Assembly (NCBI GenBank): GCA_903813345.2 | Contig: CAIIXF020000001.1 | Location: 49,615,885-49,679,884, forward strand | From: Owenia fusiformis | Lineage: Eukaryota; Annelida; Polychaeta; Sabellida; Oweniidae | DNA: 64,000 nt | Direction: 5' to 3' | In this document: in pieces, positions 1 through 11,997 of the stretch | Position numbering within the stretch: position 1 is the stretch's first letter | Layout of the letters: each line of letters starts with the position of its first letter | The notes under the pieces: model-generated | Database searches by the model: none | Told to the model about the DNA's origin: nothing | Seen by the model: only the letters and a program-made list of their open reading frames with translations | Made by a program: the position numbers and the translations under genes

Positions 1-329
1 CGAACATTTTTCCAAAATAAGTCGCAAGTTTGGCGAATAAATCCTACCGTGAGCACAGATCCATTAGTGGTAAACTTACCAATAGCTGCCGAAAGTTTCC
101 CGGTAATCCATTCCTTATATCTATCTCAAAAATGCTTTTATGTCGGGATAAAATATTTTTAAGTTTTTCAATATTTACTTCCGTCCTGTGCTGATGACAC
201 GACTAGTAAAAGATTCCCGCAATGGGGAATTTAACATAGGTACGGTTCAATTGTATAAAAATATTGGGTGTGTCATCGATTCACTTCGGTCCTAGTGGAA
301 ATGTGAAAAAAATAAAAAAGTGAGAGATA

Positions 330-476
330 ATGCAGTCAGTGACAAAGAAACGCAAGTTTAGAGAAGAGTGGTGTTACGGGAGACCATGGTTGAAGTGTCA
401 GGACAACAACAACATGTTTTGCGCTCTATGCAAGGAGCAGGCAAAGCACGGTGGTGGTGACAAACGTAATACATGA
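330..476 (+). pseudogene. TTF/BED-type zinc-finger fragment, probably a hAT-related relic
   Basis: A 48-codon frame opens at ATG 330 and stops at 474-476. It starts with a basic stretch (KKRKFREEW), then RPWLKC, then MFCALCK at residues 29-35. This is the usual layout of the zinc finger at the N-terminus of hAT-derived proteins of the ZNF862/ZBED kind: basic residues, an aromatic W..RPWL segment, then the first CxxC pair. The second metal-binding pair (H and C) is missing because the frame stops at residue 48, and no hAT dimerisation domain follows. The piece is therefore a truncated copy or a lone first exon. Sequence from about 480 to 730 remains open in another frame but looks like ordinary repeat DNA. 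I judge it a relic; a functional exon cannot be excluded, because a donor could hide near the stop. Confidence 0.5.
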
Positions 477-1008
477 TTTTGATGTAAAAAATTGGTTGTT
501 CTGATTCAGAAATATCTTTTTAGAAATCTTGAAGAAATACAAGATAAAAACCTTGAAATCAAAGCTTCAAAATGAGCCACAGAAATGCTCAGAATGCACC
601 AATTTCGATGAAGATATCAAAATTTCCCGGACCCTCCTTAAGCTCGCTTCGCTCGCACTGCTCCGAAAAGTGGCTAATAAAATAAAAATTGGAAAATTAG
701 CCACTTTGGCTAACATTAATTTTTCTTAATCCAGAACTCTGGTCTGGACAAAACTCTAAATGGAGCTCGCTTGCATTAACAGGTGAATTAAAGCTAATGA
801 AAGTCTGTAAAATTTAATTTATATGAACAAAAGTTGAACGAAGGATTGGTCTTACTTGTGTGTGATAATTTGTTACAGGACAAAGCTTTAAGTTAATGAA
901 ACGAACCAAATGCAATAAGATATTTTTTTTGATACCCACTTAAGCTTTTTAATTGGTTTTATACATGCTCCTGGACCTATAGTATTGAAGGGATCACCTC
1001 ATTGTACC

Positions 1009-1092
1009 AACACGCATTATACCGAAACCCATTATACCGACGCGCATTGTACCGAAAACCAATATACTGACGTGCATTATACCGAAAACCAT
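1009..1092. repeat. Minisatellite, about 30-bp unit
   Basis: Nearly three units built from CGCATTATACCGAAA and variants follow one another (CGCATTATACCG, CGCATTGTACCG, TGCATTATACCG). No function is visible. Confidence 0.6.
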
Positions 1093-1739
1093 GACGGGCT
1101 CCCCTTAGGCCCAAAGATTTTGTAATGCCTCAAAAATACACCTTTTTGAGCATTACTTGGCCTTTTGGGACTTTTTAGACCAAATTATCAAAAATGAGCC
1201 TTTAATTTTAAAAATTTGGGCTCAGTTTTTGGGGGCCCAAGAATGTGGCCACCCCCTTCTAAATAAACCTCTGAATAGATCCTATAATTTTACAGGTTAC
1301 CAGCTCTGATTTTCTCAAGACTGAATTTATATAATATAGCGTCGTTCCTGATTATTTCTATCATGTCAGTGATCTCCCCATGTCACTTTTACCGGGGGCT
1401 CCCCCTACTTGAAACCAAAGGCCCCCCAGTTGGCACCCAGTTGGAATCTCCACTTCAACTTCTGATTTGAAAAATGAGTGAAGTAAGCACCTACACTGAG
1501 ATATTGTGAGCGTAGCGAGTGCTGATTTTTCAGACTTGAAATCTTGCACCCAGTTGAAATTTTTTTTGGGGAGAACACTGCATGTACTTTTAAAAATGAT
1601 GAGTGATTTGTTAAAATATGTTTTGTTTGTTGGGTTTTGCTACTCCTTGGATTTGCTGTTTTATAGTCTGATCTTTATCTGAAGAAAGTGACTTTACTCT
1701 CTATAAACATTTTGATGTTCAATATTTTAAATTTTGTAG

Positions 1740-1802
1740 GTTCCTGAAGAAATCATGACATCTCAAAAAGACAATCAAGCTATTATTCCACAAAATCAAC
1801 AA

Positions 1803-1851
<49 letters not shown>

Positions 1852-2170
1852 TCTAATGATGAAGAAACATACAATCATTTAAGAGGATTCAATCCCTCAA
1901 AACCTTTCCAAGATGGCCTCTGCAAAACTGAGTAAATTTGAGAGCTCTCCTGGGAGAAATCAAGAGTTTGTAGATTTTATGGAAAGTCAAAATCTCCTAA
2001 AGTATATTCATTTCTTTCCTCCTGGAATGACTTTGGGATATTTTCGTGCATTGACGGAAGATGACCTTTTCGATGATTATAACGTTTTAGACCGTCCAGT
2101 AAGAATTAAATTGATGAGGGCGGTTGGCCATGCAAGACTGGAGGATGACTTTACCGATACTGAAGCTGAG
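1740..2170 (+). CDS. SAM-domain exon (CDS 1913-2170); candidate alternative first coding exon of the MAST-like gene
   Basis: An acceptor (ATTTTGTAG, ending 1739) and a donor (GAG then GTGAGA at 2171) bound an exon whose coding part starts at ATG 1913 in a good Kozak context (A at -3, G at +4). An in-frame stop at 1880 rules out upstream coding in this frame. The 86 residues contain a sterile alpha motif at about 17-73: FVDFMESQNLLKYIHFF, then a TLGYF segment, LTEDDLFDDYNV, and IKLMRAVGHARL as the last helix. SAM domains mediate protein-protein oligomerisation. The donor is phase 0, the same phase as the acceptor of the MAST exon at 52165, so direct joining is possible. Vertebrate MAST kinases as I know them have no SAM domain, so this may instead be exon 1 of a different gene whose next exon I did not find. 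The exon itself is well supported; its partner is not. Confidence 0.7.
1755..1856 (+). promoter_or_regulatory. Upstream ORF with polyglutamine (CAA)n run, in the leader of the SAM exon
   Basis: ATG 1755 opens a 33-codon frame that becomes a run of about 15 CAA codons (1806-1850) and stops at TAA 1854-1856. It lies inside the same exon as the SAM reading frame and ends 56 bases before its start. The two are in different frames, and the SAM frame has its own stop at 1880, so this is not an N-terminal extension. As an upstream ORF it would be expected to lower translation of the SAM frame. The CAA run is likely to vary in length, but changes by whole triplets would not alter the frame. Confidence 0.45.
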
Positions 2171-3314
2171 GTGAGAAGTTTTTTTCATTTATGTTGTTGA
2201 ATATTTTGGTCAAATTACAAAGAAAGAAATACCAATGAAACTATTGGCTTTGTAGGGTATAAAAATGGCCTCAAAAGTGTTCACAATTTGTAGTGTTCAC
2301 TTTAGAGGTATTGACATTCACACAGAATATCTGTTATTGATTGTAGGTAAGTAGAATGTAAATTCATTTTTTCATGGCATTTTCCCATGTGAATCATAAT
2401 ATCCCATTGGTTAGAATTAGAAATGACCAAAAATAAAAAGGAAATGACAGACTTGATGATTAGTCAATTAAGTTCTATATTTATCTGGAGGAATCTCGTG
2501 AATTGATCTAAATATTTTCATGGATCAAATATTAGTGCATTATATTTTGATAGGGTGTGTTTTGAGGTGTGCCATGCTAACTAGTTTTTGCCAATCACAA
2601 GTATTGTTACAAAAAAATTATTATGAAATGTAAAAATAAAAATAGACTTTAAGTATAAATAAATTTGTCCTTGGTTTACATGCCAGCTGCTGTTCATTTC
2701 CACTTTCTCATGTTAATGCCCTAACTGAACTGGACAAATTTGATATAATATGTACATGTACGATAGGTGTTTCTCTTTTGATACTGTGCTCAGTATACTT
2801 GTACAGTAGCATCCTTCATGATTGGACTTCACTGCTATTGCAGCTATTAAGGAAGCATTAAAATATTCTTGGACCAAGGATGGTCCAGCAGGTACTTTTC
2901 TTTTACTTTGATACTGTCACTGGTATTACACTCTTCAAACTACAGGTATTTTAACGAAACAGATACAGATCCGTTTCGGTAATAAAATGTTTGAACCTCA
3001 AAGGTTTGATTTTTCTTTTTTCCTTATTTCATGAGTTGTAGACAGAATCTCCATGACCTTTTTATCACAAACGTGTATCAGTATCATATGTTCAAGAAAA
3101 TATACACATTTGTGAACAAACAGTTCAGAAGATGGCAGAATCATCGATATCAATATAGTATCTCACTTTTGTTAACTGAACTGAGTTAAACGTGCAAATC
3201 GTAACCATTTTTGAAATAACTCGTTTGAAGATTGCAGTACCAGTGACCATCTTGATTTTCAAGGTTTTAGTTGCTCCATGTTATAACCACTTGGAATTCG
3301 AAGATGACCAATGA

Positions 3315-3498
3315 CAGGCCCGTAGCCAGGGGGGTTGGGGCGAACCCCTCCCCTGTCCAAAATTTCTTTCAAAATCATGCAGTTTTTCACCATTCTGACT
3401 ATTTTTTGAGTAATTTTTGGCCTAATTTGCCAAAGTGAACCCCCCCTAGAATTTTTGGGAAAAGTGAACCCCCTTGGTAAATTCTGGCTACGGGCTTG
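3315..3498. mobile_element. MITE of the CAGGCCYGTAGCC family, copy 1
   Basis: The left terminus is CAGGCCCGTAGCCAGG and the right end is the inverse (TGGCTACGGGCTTG). The exact 5-base duplication AATGA lies on each side (3310-3314 and 3499-3503). The inside is a C-rich and G-rich filler with no coding capacity. Superfamily is uncertain; a 5-bp target duplication excludes hAT (8) and Tc1/mariner (TA). Confidence 0.8.
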
Positions 3499-4106
3499 AA
3501 TGACTATGTTCAATGTTGTTGTGAATCCTTTTGATTGCAGTCCTGATAAAATGCCAGATAAACAAGTGCGGATAAGTCATGGTTTAAGTTCACTGGATTG
3601 AATGAATGTTATTGAAATCATTTTCTATGATAGCTAATGTTACCTCAACTAATTTTGTTTTTCTAGGTTAATAAGATGATCATGTATATTTTGAGCTAAA
3701 CAGAAATAGAAAAATCAATTTCATTAATTGCAGTAGTGTTCAACATAAACCAGGGGTTTTATGAGCAGTAGGCCCTAGGCAGTTGTTTTTACCCAAAAAT
3801 TGCCTGTCCTTGGAAACATTTACAAGTGTTTCCATGTTATAATTATGATTTTTGACAGTTTTGTCAATTGTTTCCTTAAGTTTTTTTGTTTTGATGTCGG
3901 AAATTCTAATGAAACTGTAAAGTAACTGTAAAGCCTTCTATCTGTTCAATTAAGATACTACATAACTGTGGAAATAGCATTTGTAAAGATTTCCTCTTCA
4001 TTTCCTCTATCTACAGTATACATATAGTTAACAATTAGAGCATGTGTTTTTGCATGTCAATAACCTCTACTCTGGTACTCTGATGCCAAGTGACTAGTAT
4101 TAATCA

Positions 4107-4139
4107 GATGAAGTTCTCTTTTAATGAAGTAAAATCAAA
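4107..4139 (+). repeat. Dispersed TIR-like motif (GATGAAGYTCTCTTTTAA)
   Basis: One of six plus-strand copies of a motif of about 33 bases. The others start near 7178, 34867, 36231, 38765 and 43964. At 36231 it pairs with an inverted copy at 36675, which identifies it as a transposon terminus. The right part of the same family appears at 4452-4570. Confidence 0.55.
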
Positions 4140-6881
4140 CTCTTGTATAGGGTGCCATATATTATATACTGGCTGATCTGGGGGGGGGGGGGGGGGGGCT
4201 TGGATGGGACCAGAAAAATTTGGCCTAAAATTTTTTTAGGGCCTGATCAATGGGCCTTTTTGGTCCTTTTAAGGCCTTATTTTTTAATGTTAGTTCAAAT
4301 TATCAAGAAAATGGGCCTTAAATCTTCAAAAAAATATTCACGCAAGCGCTGAATTTATTTCAAAACTTCAATTATGGCCCTTCTTTCTTGGTTCCCGGAT
4401 CCACCCCTGCTATAGTAGACTATTGCGATTTTCACATTTATTATGTCTGTGGTAACATATTGTTATAGTCTCCAACTTTTTTTGTGGACTGTGTTCAGCA
4501 ATTGGTGTTTGGCATGATATTTGGCATCTGTATGTTAATGCTTTGTTAAATGAATTGACTGTTGCCATTGTTACACCTCTCTAGTGTTCACTGAATGTAA
4601 TATAACTGTGGACTCACTTATACTGTTATAAAGTTAAAACTTATCAGGGAATGGTCCATAAATTACAGCATACTGACTATTGCTTCAAGATACCCCTGTA
4701 TGGAATTTTAAATGATCGTGGTTTGAAACATGTATAAAATAGGAAATACATAATTGAATAAGATATTAATAGGTCTCAAAAGCAGAGAAATAGGATAAGT
4801 TCAAAGGTGTACAGATAGAAACATTTTTTAAAGTATGAATTATGTTTTAGGTTGAAAGGTTCTGTTTTTATGGAATCTAGGCTTACTTCAAACATTTCAT
4901 TCTCAGCGATAAAAACCTTCAGTAATTTACAGCTCTAAAGATAATTCAGACTTATTATATCTCTTTGTTTGATAGACACTCCATGTAGGATTTTCATAGA
5001 GAAATGAATGCTTAAAATTCCAATCAAAATTATAAAGGTGGATTTGCCAATATTCATTAAAAATCTTGGCGATTTATGATCACACTTTAGAGCCTTGATT
5101 TACAATCCCTTGTTTAAAGTCAAAGTTGTGAAATCAGAGAGTAACATAAATATGTCAAGATAACTTAATGCCAATACCTTAGAAGCTGGAGCTTTTGAAG
5201 TACAGAAATGTACAGTAAGTCTGGTAAGTTCTCACTGTCAAACTCTAACTCTTGAGTATATCTCATAAAACATTGATCTTGACCTCCGGAACTCATTTGC
5301 CACGCTATAAATGGAACTTCAGCCTTTTAGCCCTATCATAAATATGTTTTCATTGATTTGTTACAAAATTTATGGGGATTATATTCTGAGCTATTGGTTC
5401 TTGTAGAATGTCATAATATTTAGGTTTGTCTTCATTAAAATGGGTAAATGTTGTCCCAAAGTAAGAGCTTCGTTATTGATCGATTTTTTATTTTTATGTT
5501 TTCAATTAGTGTCTATACTGGTATAGGTATACTAATCATGTACCTACTCTAAATACTATTTACAAAGAGTACATGTAGATGACTCAGTTACCATTTGTTT
5601 ATAAAAAGCAATTATTGATGAATATTACATTATTCATGTATTAAAAAAAACTAGACATGGATCACATCTCAAATGAATACATAAATGAAGTAGCTAAATC
5701 CGAGTATATCCAGTAAGTCTTGTATTAGAGCTTTTCACACAGTCTGCTCGCTGTGTTTTTTGTAATTGTGTTTTCCATAATAGTGTTTTCCATCAGGCGG
5801 TCTCTTTGAACTTGGAGAAAAATGATAAACATGTGAGTTATTCATCATAAAAAGTCTAGCACAAATGAATCATTGTGATAAGCATAATGCATGGGATACC
5901 ATGTCAGACTGTTTCTACTTACTACTAGAGGGAATAACAGAAAATGTCACTTTGACTCCATCTCATAGTTATTGTATATTATACTCCAAATGAGCGCTTT
6001 TGTTACTGATACAGGTTAGGCCCTTACAAATTAAACTTCTGTTTAGTAGTTTCTACCTGGTCATTGTCTCAGATTTTCAAGGTATGAAATTTTGATTGAA
6101 TATTAAACTGGTAAGCAAAAAGCCTTAAAAGGAAACATTGCCATAAATATCTAAGGGCTTCATAGATGAGAGAACAGTTTTTGCAAACATCGCAACATTA
6201 TATGAGACTGTTTTGGGGAAATGTTATTCATTTTAATGCCACTTTTCAAACTTTGCTTTGGGGAATGTAGATGTTTACTCATGATTTGAAAAATCTAGAT
6301 ATTTTTATGTTATTTATAAATAACCCCCAGTCTATTAGATGTAGTCAAAATGATAGATTTTTCATTGAAATAACACGCAAGGATCTAATCATCTATAAAT
6401 CTGAATTCAGATCAAAGACCAAGGGAATCAATCACGGATGAACAATATTTTATTAAAATCGTATCATGAACTCATTATTTTGTTATGATTGTTTGTCTGC
6501 CCCAGTTTTCCACAAACTCATAATATTTCTTGTTGATTCCATAAATTACAGAAATCATGAGAAGGAAATATATTACAATCCTTATATCAAATACAGGACT
6601 ATTATATACCAGTTACAGTTAATGGCTGATGCTTTATTCCATGTTGAATCTACTTTAATCTCTATTCTTTCTGACTCAGTAACATTATACTTTGGGAATA
6701 GCCTCTTACAATGTATCATAGTTTGTATTGATCTATATTTCACCATCATGCTTCATACTCCCTTACCAGTTTGATTTTCAATATGAAAACTTCATACCTT
6801 GGTCATTCAAGATGATCATGCTTTGCTGGAAAGAAATAAGTGTACCCTTTGACCAATAGTTTGTATATTAGGCTCTCACTA

Positions 6882-7025
6882 ATACCTGGGTCACATTTGT
6901 ACCGATTTATCGGCCGGCGCCCGGCCGATTGAGTGTTTTGTTCAAAATTGCATGTAGTTTTGAACAAAATACTCACTCAGGCGCTGGCCGATGAATCGGA
7001 GTAAATGTTTGTTGACCCCAAAAGT
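6882..7025. mobile_element. TA-flanked hairpin MITE (CCTRGGTCACATTTG family), copy 1
   Basis: Left end ATACCTGGGTCACATTTG is followed by ATTTATCGGCCGGCGCC. The inverse (GGCGCTGGCCGATGAATCGG, then AAATGTTTGTTGACC) closes the element. TA precedes it at 6880. The right terminus is degenerate. The same family is intact at 59180-59408. Confidence 0.65.
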
Positions 7026-7177
7026 AGCTGCCATGGGGTTTTATGACAGTTTCAATATGAAATAAATGTCAGGTACGTATAAATTGTAATGAAGGCTTTT
7101 TCATTAGAGAGCTAAGTTTTTATCGACTGTATTCTGATTGGGTAAGTCTAGACCAAAGGATAATCACTCAGAGTGAT

Positions 7178-7210
7178 GATGAAGCTCTCTTTTAAGAGGC
7201 AAAATCAAAC
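7178..7210 (+). repeat. Dispersed TIR-like motif, second copy
   Basis: GATGAAGCTCTCTTTTAAGA followed by GGCAAAATCAAAC. Read from its ATG it would give MKLSFKRQNQ, but other copies are broken in that frame, so it is treated as repeat rather than coding DNA. Confidence 0.5.
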
Positions 7211-7964
7211 TTTTCGAAAGGTAGAATGCGTCATAGGAAATATTCCTGTGACCCATTGATACGCACGGAACACTTAAAAAGTGGTATACCTTTTAGAGGT
7301 ACCAAAGTCATTCTTCTAATAAACTGATTTTTTCTGTATTGGCATTTGCCACAACTTAATAATAATATGAGATCACCCAGTTTCAACTTATCAGTTTTGG
7401 TTAGGGTACTTAAGATTTTTTATTTGACTTGAAATCATTTATCTTCCTGAAATGATGCAAAATGTGTCAGAATTTCCTGGGAACACTTAAGCCAAATTGA
7501 ACAAAATGAAAATAACAAACACATAAAAGATAATAAAAGTCCAATGCACAGAAGCAAATAATTGAAGTCTCATTCATTCATTAAAATGTGTCAATAACCC
7601 AATTGTTGATATTTTCTTGGGACTGTCCCAGACTAAACATATATAGCAAATCAAATGTTTGACTAATGTCATGATTGTATGTATACAATACATATCAAAC
7701 CACTATCAGTAGCTGTGGGGTCAGAGGTGGCTTTATCTGAATGCGATGTTCAATTTCTTTATTTCAACTGATTAAAAGTTCACATTTAAACACCACTTCT
7801 GTTCTTCAGACCAAAGATTCATAGATTGATCAGTTAGAGATCAAATTGAAATTGTTTTCAAATTATGGAATTAATCTCTGTTTATTACAAGATAATATGA
7901 AATATGTACAGTATAAGGCAAATGGATTTGCTATTTGACCAATGTTAAGAATTTGGATATAAAC

Positions 7965-8080
7965 TAGGCTGACTCCACTGACCAACTCGGAACACAAAGA
8001 TCAAAGCAGTGCTGTGTGTGAGTTAGATATAACCCAAGACAAGGACTCACCTTCAAAACCTCAAGGGATCACCAAAATGG
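7965..8080 (+). other. Possible small exon or leader ending in ATG before a GTATGT donor
   Basis: The segment ends ATCACCAAAATG directly before GTATGT, a strong donor, and the ATG has A at -3. It can be read in two ways. It could be a 5' leader exon whose only codon is the start ATG (phase 0, like the other candidate first exons). Or it could be an internal exon, since the frame through it stays open for 38 codons and has a coding-like composition (for example DITQDKDSPSKPQGITK). An upstream AACTAG at about 7964 could serve as acceptor but would be phase 2. Confidence 0.25.
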
Positions 8081-8819
8081 TATGTTTTGTATTGTGTTAT
8101 AGAAGCAGGGAAAAAACAGTTTTTCTGAAATATTCATATATAGCATGCTACAGTGCCCACTGATACAAATCTCTCTATATGAAAATTGCAGATTTACATG
8201 TGTTGATAAAAAGCAACTGTAAGTTCAGGCTCATTTATTGCTTTTCATGCTATACAGTTTTTGCCTGTTTTATGATGGCCATTATCACCAAATGCTGCCA
8301 TAAAATCCTTTGGAGCAGTCATGTTTCATTTTTAATGTTATATCCATTCCAAGGGGAAGGTCAAAATATCTTTTTTCTCATTTCCATGTGACTCAGATAA
8401 CTATTTTAAGGTTTTCACACTGATACACTTATTAAAAGTGTCAAGTGTTATCATGTATTTAATTTTAATTTAGAGAATAAATATTTTTAATAAAAAAAAA
8501 AAGAAAAAAGAAAAAACAAGTGCAGCATATTTACAAAATGAAGAAGGCAGTCTGTTTTGAATCTGATCAAGCTTTCTGTTTTTAACCCAGTAAACATACT
8601 TTGATATTAAAACATGTGTTATTTGATCTGAGCTCATCTGATGAGAGTAGCATTGCTGTCATACATAAAGTGGGATAACATTTATTATCCTGTATTTATT
8701 ACATATAATTTCTAAACATCACATAATATATATTTATATTCCATTGTCATGATAAACAAAGATAAAAGCTGATATCAGTGATCATTTTGGAATCTGCCTT
8801 GCAGGCCAGATGGTGAATC

Positions 8820-9024
8820 CAGGCCTGTAGCCAGGATTTGCCAAAGGGGGGGTTCAGTTTTCAAAAATTTCCAGGGGGGTTTACATTTGACAATTTTGGG
8901 CCAAATATGCCCAAAATCACTTGAGAAGTGCTCAAAATGGTGAAAAACTGCATGATATCGAAAGAATTTTTGACCAGAGGGTGGGGTCGCCCGAACCCTG
9001 CAAACCCCCCCTGCTACAGGCCTG
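8820..9024. mobile_element. MITE of the CAGGCCYGTAGCC family, copy 2
   Basis: Starts CAGGCCTGTAGCCAGG and ends CTGCTACAGGCCTG. The 5-base duplication GAATC is at 8815-8819 and 9025-9029. Same interior layout as the copy at 3315. Confidence 0.8.
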
Positions 9025-9402
9025 GAATCTTACATTTAGGACCATGGCATGTCAAGACTGAGGTGATATGGTTTAGGTTTGCCACTTGATAAATCAAAGG
9101 TTTTCATATGACTGACATCAATAAATCTGGTCAGACCAATTTAGGGTCTTACTAGCGATTTGAAGAATATTACCAAAATATTGCCTGCCTCTTCCTCGTT
9201 TCTTGCCTGGTTGATCTTTGCACCCTCCTCAGGTGTAAAATTCTAATAATTCAGTGATCCCCCAGTATTAAAGGAAGTAGGTGCAGAACCTCCCTGAGAT
9301 TTTGAAAACAGGCTTGCACCCACCTGAAAATCCATTTGCACTCACTTAAAAATGAGAGGAATCATGAAAAAATGAGAGGAATCATGAAAAATAGGCATAT
9401 TC

Positions 9403-9804
9403 TGACCAAAGGACGATTCTCGGTTTGGAGAACGAAGTTCATCAAACTAAATGAGCATTATCCCTGCATTGGACAAATTTGATTTTTTTTACCTAATATA
9501 GATTTGAATGTCTTCTTTATAGTCATAATTTAATTTGGGTAATATTTCCAGATTTTTCGCAAAAAATATATTAGCGCAGTACACTGATGAACTTCTTTCC
9601 CAAAATCGAGACTTGTATTTAATTGAATCGGTCTAATTGAGCGTTATCCCTGCTTCAGACCAATTTGTTATTTTCACAACTTGTAGATTTAAATGTCCTC
9701 TTTTGAATATTCATAGTTTAATTTGGGTAATATTTCTATGTTTTCAATTAAAAAAATTATTAGCCCCGGAGACTGTTCTCCAAACCGAGAATCGTCCTTT
9801 GGTC
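9403..9804. mobile_element. MITE with 30-bp terminal inverted repeats and two internal direct repeats
   Basis: GACCAAAGGACGATTCTCGG followed by TTTGGAGAAC is repeated in exact inverse orientation at the right end (GTTCTCCAAACCGAGAATCG, then TCCTTTGGTC). Between the ends, a block of about 120 bases (GAGCRTTATCCCTGC to TTTAATTTGGGTAATATTTC) occurs twice, near 9445 and 9637. No coding capacity. Target duplication not clear. Confidence 0.75.
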
Positions 9805-10225
9805 TGAATTGTGAAAATGAGAATTTTGCGTCCACTTAAGTTGAGAACAAATCCTGTGGAGAACATCTCAATTCTGATCAAAAATGATCAAAATATGCAA
9901 TTTTTATGATTTTTCTCATCTTCAAGTTGGTGAAAATCAGTTTTCAGGTCATCTTAGATTTCGAAGTTGTGAAGCTATTTTAAAAGCAAACTGGTAAAAG
10001 AGTATGCTCTCAAGTTGGTAACAAGCCATTTTCAGTACCAAGTTGGCTGGATGGTTTGGGAGATGCTGGTCCATTATTGTTGAGAGTGAAAGTCTAACTT
10101 ACTTCATGTGACGATGTGTTATTTGAGCTACATAATCACCTTTCTGCTTGTTAGATGCCAAAATGAGTGAACATATGGAAATAATAAGGTATCACATATA
10201 CATAGTTTATACAAAGTACTATATT

Positions 10226-10275
10226 ATATATATATTACATGTGTATCTGGTATATATATTACATGTGTATCTGGG
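10226..10275. repeat. Short direct repeat
   Basis: TATATATTACATGTGTATCT followed by GG occurs twice head to tail. Confidence 0.6.
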
Positions 10276-10592
10276 AGTGATACCAGATCAATCAAAGCTT
10301 AGTCAGGAATTAGATTAACAAAACAAACCTGTTATAATGTGAAAATAGAACACGCTTGACGTTAGATGGAAACTGAAGCATTGATAGTAAAGCACGAGTC
10401 TCAAACTGAGGATGCCAATAAAAATCCTCGCATAATTATGTAATAAATCGCAAATGATGAATTATGGTATTGTTAGATACTTACTGTGTAAGTAAATACC
10501 GCGATCAGGTTATTTATCGTCAATGTGGCTGGTTATTTGCAGCTGTATTAAATCGACTAATCTTCTATGATTACAAGCAATAAGTATTCGCC

Positions 10593-10652
10593 CTTGAAGA
10601 TCATCTTGGAGATCGTCGTGGAGATCAACTTGAAGATCATTTTGGAGATCAA
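10593..10652. repeat. 12-bp minisatellite, five units
   Basis: Five units of the form CTTGGAGATCAT with variants. The 12-base period keeps a frame open, but there is no start, domain or clear splice context. Confidence 0.65.
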
Positions 10653-11349
10653 GTCAAAAATAGCAAATGTGATATCCATAGAATTGGAAAATACTTAGTG
10701 GGATCACAATTGGAAGGAAATTAAACAATTAAAAATATGGTGAGATAATTTCTGGATTTATATCAGAACAATTTATACTATCTCAAAACAATATAATATA
10801 CTCTGATATAAATTCCTAAGTATTGAGAAAAATTGAATAATGTAATTGATGAGTTATAGAATTTAATAACAGATTATTAAGCTAGGATTAATTGAAGTGA
10901 AATTAGAAACTCCAGAAAATGAATATATATTGTGCCATGATAGTTTCATTAACATGATTAAGATTCACGGAACCTCATCCAGTCTGCCCTGTTGCATATT
11001 CTCATACAAAATGTTAGAGTAAATGAGAATATATTTCCACATTAGGAAATAGAATATAGAATCAATTGTTTAGAGTTACATCGTTGCAACAGGCAGCAAA
11101 TGGGAGTATGTGCTTGATACAGTAAACGACACCAGAAGATCAAATAAAACAGAATAAGTTGAAAAGCTTATTACAAATAAGATTTTACGTCCACATCAAC
11201 ACAAAGCTCTGATAAGTCATTCTGATGGTCCATGTGATCTCCTTTGGATTTGGAAAACTGCAGATAATTGCATTGTGAAGATGGTACATTCTAAGATTGC
11301 CATGGAAATAAATGAGTAATACTGCAAAAAATTGGATAATTGCTCGATA

Positions 11350-11370
11350 ATGGAGGCTTTTAGAAGAAGG
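11350..11370 (+). CDS. Candidate alternative first coding exon, seven codons (MEAFRRR)
   Basis: ATG 11350 has A at -3 and G at +4. Seven codons (MEAFRRR) run straight into GTAAGTG, a near-perfect donor, leaving phase 0. That phase matches the acceptor at 52165. The exon is too short to be found as an ORF, and its support is only the Kozak context, the donor and the phase. If real, it would give a MAST isoform with a short basic N-terminus in place of the SAM domain. A chance match cannot be excluded. Confidence 0.35.
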
Positions 11371-11997
11371 GTAAGTGTGTAATAGCATTTTTATAATTGC
11401 GCTATCATGTATTTTTCATACCTTGCATGATGCATTATGCATTCTTAATGTAATTTCACCCATAGACAAGTTGATTGTTCAAATATTCAGAGATACAATA
11501 AGACTATCGATATCGGAATTGATATCAGTGTTCGGATTGCCAGGTGTTCACATTCCAGCTTTAGAATGTGGGAATCAGTTGGAGATAATAGGTGGATATA
11601 CAGGTTTTACTATTGTAATTTGGCGATATATGAGTTCTGTTATTAAATGTTGTCATGGCTGATTTAATTGATATCATAATTAATGATGAATAATCCATAA
11701 TTATATTCCATTGTCTACTTAGGGGTATGTACTATAGCTTGTTGATATAGTGCCAGGGGTCAAGAGAAAGGTTGCGTACAAATCTATAATCTTACAACCC
11801 CTGAAACTCTATAAGCCAGCGATTTATTGTATCAATCAAATATATTCATTTTCCGAAATGGTAGGTTGCGACTTTATGCAATATCTTATTGCTAATAGAC
11901 AGCTCAATTATTACAGCGGGATATCAATCTTTGTAGGGGAAATTAAAACTTATCCTGTCCAAAATGTCTGGGGTATATTGCAATGTTGAGTTACTTA

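Larger units (their letters stand above)
2171..6881. other. Intron-like DNA with MITE fragments
   Basis: No convincing exon was seen. It contains the CAGGCC-family MITE at 3315-3498, a fragment of a CAGGGGTTTT repeat near 3751, a dispersed TIR motif at 4107, a 19-base G run at 4180-4198 at the edge of a repeat whose far end reads GGATCCACCCCTG (about 4396), and a dispersed internal repeat at about 4452-4570. The open frame at 6466-6774 has no splice signals or recognisable domain and looks fortuitous. Confidence 0.6.

Noticed and set aside
7180-7258. Repeated MKLSF-like start that looked like a family of alternative first exons
   Set aside because: Other copies are frameshifted or stop early, and the motif is the end of an inverted-repeat element at 36231-36707.
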